Shown one piece after another: positions 21,416-22,467 of a stretch of 22,467 bases of DNA. Source of the stretch: a virus. The notes beneath the pieces were generated by a model that was not told where the DNA came from, made no database searches, and worked only from the letters and a program-made list of their open reading frames with translations. Location of the stretch: IMG/VR virus record IMGVR_UViG_3300020213_000121, positions 1-22,467 of that record; one strand, 5' to 3'. Within the stretch, counting starts at the first letter, position 1; every line of letters starts with the position of its first letter. Made by a program: the position numbers and the translations under genes.

Positions 21416-22084
21416 CTAAACAGGTTTTAAGCCTTTTAGTCTTTCCTCAACTTCCTCTTTGTTGAAAGAAACATCACCTATTTTGATTGTTTCAACTTTT
21501 CTCTCTTCATCAACATTAATTCCTGATATCTCTTCAAAGATCTGCTTATCGAAGTTAGGCAATTTAAAAGTCTTCGCTCTGTCTTCAGGTGTAGCCTTGT
21601 CCCACGATGCTTTAAAAGCTTTTTTATAGTCGTAAACCTTAAGATATCCCTTATTGGTTTTATACTCTGATTCACGGTCTTCTTTCTCCTGATCAGTCAT
21701 GTCTTCTCCCGCCACCCATTCTGTCAAGTCAAAGAACCAGTACTCAGGAAAGGATATTTCCTCAAACTTTAAGCCTGTATCCTTATTAAACATTCGTACG
21801 GTCGGGGAGTCAGTATTCATGTATCCTGTATTCTGGTCCCCTGTATTCCAGCTTCCTGTATTCCAGTCCCCTGTATTCCTGTTTCCTGTATTCCAGTATC
21901 CTGTATTCCAGTATCCTGTATTCATGTCTCCTGTATTCCTTTGTCCTGTATTCATGTCTCCTGTATTCCTTTGTCCTGTATTCATGTCTCCTGTATTCCA
22001 GTCTCCTGTATTCCAGTCCCCTGTATTCCTGTGTCCAGTATTCCAGTTTCCTGTATTCATGTTTCCTGTATTATCATTTGTCAT
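21416..22084 (-). CDS. Pentapeptide-repeat protein
   Basis: 222 residues from the ATG at 22082-22084. The GGAGG site at 22093-22097 (minus strand) lies 8 nt before this ATG and overlaps the GTG three codons upstream, so the ATG is the start. Residues 5-89 are 17 repeats of N-T-G-x-x (second half Asp/Asn/Gln/Tyr plus Trp/Met/Arg), a right-handed beta-helix pattern, with a degenerate NTDSP after them. TVRMFNKDTGLKFEEISFPE leads into an alpha/beta C-terminal part of about 125 residues (PEYWFFDLTEWVAGEDMTDQ and on). I recall this two-part plan from phage and mobile-element proteins of unknown function. Some pentapeptide proteins mimic DNA and bind gyrase; the repeat type here is different from those. 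Confidence 0.85.
   Translation of the reverse strand: MTNDNTGNMNTGNWNTGHRNTGDWNTGDWNTGDMNTGQRNTGDMNTGQRNTGDMNTGYWNTGYWNTGNRNTGDWNTGSWNTGDQNTGYMNTDSPTVRMFNKDTGLKFEEISFPEYWFFDLTEWVAGEDMTDQEKEDRESEYKTNKGYLKVYDYKKAFKASWDKATPEDRAKTFKLPNFDKQIFEEISGINVDEERKVETIKIGDVSFNKEEVEERLKGLKPV
21818..22072 (-). repeat. 15-nt tandem repeat coding NTGxx
   Basis: Seventeen in-frame copies of a 15-nt unit. On the plus strand the core reads CCTGTATTC, with variable bases in between. Copies differ by a few bases, so unequal crossing-over or slippage could change copy number. Confidence 0.9.
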
Positions 22085-22112
22085 AATTTTCACCTCCTTT
22101 TTTTATATTTTG

Positions 22113-22218
22113 CGGAGAGGGATAAGATTTGAACTTACGCCCCAGACATCGCTGAGCAAGTCATTACTTGGAACAAGTTCCTTGCTGACTCGGCACTAGG
22201 CCTCTATGCGACCTCTCC
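22113..22218 (-). tRNA. tRNA-Ser-like element with an abnormal anticodon arm
   Basis: On the minus strand GGAGAGG pairs perfectly with CCTCTCC and is followed by G as discriminator base. Then come U8, a D arm with GCA/TGC stem and AGAGG...TA loop, a variable arm (GCTCAG with CTGGGGC) and a T arm GTAAG-TTCAAAT-CTTAT. These are tRNA-Ser traits. Two things are wrong: one extra C separates the T arm from the acceptor, and the place of the anticodon arm (GAGTC ... GACTT) holds a 24-nt insert instead of a 7-nt loop, rich in inverted repeats (GGAAC/GTTCC, CAAGT/ACTTG). CCA is not encoded. Length is 106 nt against about 90 for a normal type II tRNA. No anticodon can be assigned; it may be a pseudogene or a tRNA-like RNA. 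It begins 2 nt after the stop of the upstream gene. Confidence 0.55.
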
Positions 22219-22220
22219 AT

Positions 22221-22460
22221 TTATTTAAAAAACATAGAGTCGCGGACCCGCTTCTCTGCTATTTTCCTTTCTGGTCTTAAGCTTTCGGGTACCTGTAATT
22301 CTTGTGGGTACATTCGCATTACCGCAGCTTTCATGCTTAATAATGTAAATCCTGCCAAAGCTTTGCCCATTACCTCAGCATCAGTTCTGTCTATGTAAAA
22401 TACTGGCTGGCTTGCTCTTTCGTTTGGATTCTTTGAAAATCCTGCAAATATTTCTGTCAT
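22221..22460 (-). CDS. Hypothetical protein
   Basis: 79 residues. It starts MTEIFAGFSKNPNERASQPV, followed by FYIDRTDAEVMGKALAGFTL, and ends in a charged helix (ESLRPERKIAEKRVRDSMFF). The middle looks like a helix-rich small fold. I do not recognise a family. The ATG is 7 nt from the window edge, so its ribosome site cannot be judged. The tRNA-like element starts 2 nt after its stop. Confidence 0.6.
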   Translation of the reverse strand: MTEIFAGFSKNPNERASQPVFYIDRTDAEVMGKALAGFTLLSMKAAVMRMYPQELQVPESLRPERKIAEKRVRDSMFFK

Positions 22461-22467
22461 ATAAGTG

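Noticed and set aside
21818-22072. CRISPR-like array
   Set aside because: The 15-nt period has no spacers and is in frame with a pentapeptide-repeat protein.
21699-22199. Plus-strand open frame with Ser/Pro-Val-Phe repeats
   Set aside because: It is the antisense of the 15-nt pentapeptide repeat; no ribosome site, and it crosses the tRNA-like element.
22113-22218. Selenocysteine tRNA
   Set aside because: The eighth acceptor pair is a U-C mismatch, the D stem is short and no UCA anticodon sits in a proper loop.

Overview
The window looks like part of a tailed double-stranded DNA phage or prophage (Caudoviricetes). Every supported gene is on the minus strand. The head-packaging order is recognisable: small terminase, large terminase, portal, SPP1-gp7/minor-capsid-2-like protein, scaffold and major capsid protein. 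I see no rRNA, integrase, lysis gene or complete tail module. The DNA is AT-leaning, TGA is used as a normal stop, and many genes carry a GGAGG-type ribosome site, so the host is probably a bacterium. The sequence does not identify it further.

Layout, read in the direction of transcription (right to left). 22460-20259 is an AT-rich set of small genes with a pentapeptide-repeat protein, a tRNA-Ser-like element and a NinG/Rap-type recombination nuclease. At about 20340 the NinG gene runs out of frame into the remains of a PD-(D/E)XK (RecB/Cas4-like) nuclease, which looks like a recombination scar. 19907-18965 holds a 26-residue membrane peptide, a zinc-ribbon protein and a highly acidic disordered protein. 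18964-18571 is non-coding and carries two strong hairpins. 18570-11406 is the packaging and head module, closed by a rho-independent terminator after the capsid gene.

11316-3167 is a cassette of about 8 kb inserted between the capsid gene and the next structural genes. It has three GT-B glycosyltransferases with recognisable motifs or good fold evidence, a fourth probable GT-B enzyme, two GT-A-like enzymes with DXD-like motifs lying within this set, a SAM methyltransferase, two membrane or exported small proteins and two cysteine-motif small proteins. (In gene terms: 10087-11316, 8717-9850, 7523-8533 and 3167-4237 are GT-B; 4224-4940 and 4942-6021 are GT-A-like.) It starts with its own strong promoter just after the capsid terminator, so it behaves like a 'moron'. 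A plausible job is sugar decoration of the virion or of the host surface. 3147-1 returns to structural or tail-like genes, interrupted by a free-standing HNH endonuclease, and ends in an 18-residue-repeat tail protein that runs off the left edge.

The most interesting recurring signal is regulatory. At least seven genes have a sigma70-like -10 box exactly 6 nt before the ATG. An eighth has it 7 nt before, and a ninth has a perfect -35 box with the predicted start 3 nt before an ATG. Several also have a good -35 box 17 bp further up. None of these genes has a visible Shine-Dalgarno site. This predicts leaderless or near-leaderless mRNAs coexisting with ordinary Shine-Dalgarno genes in one phage.
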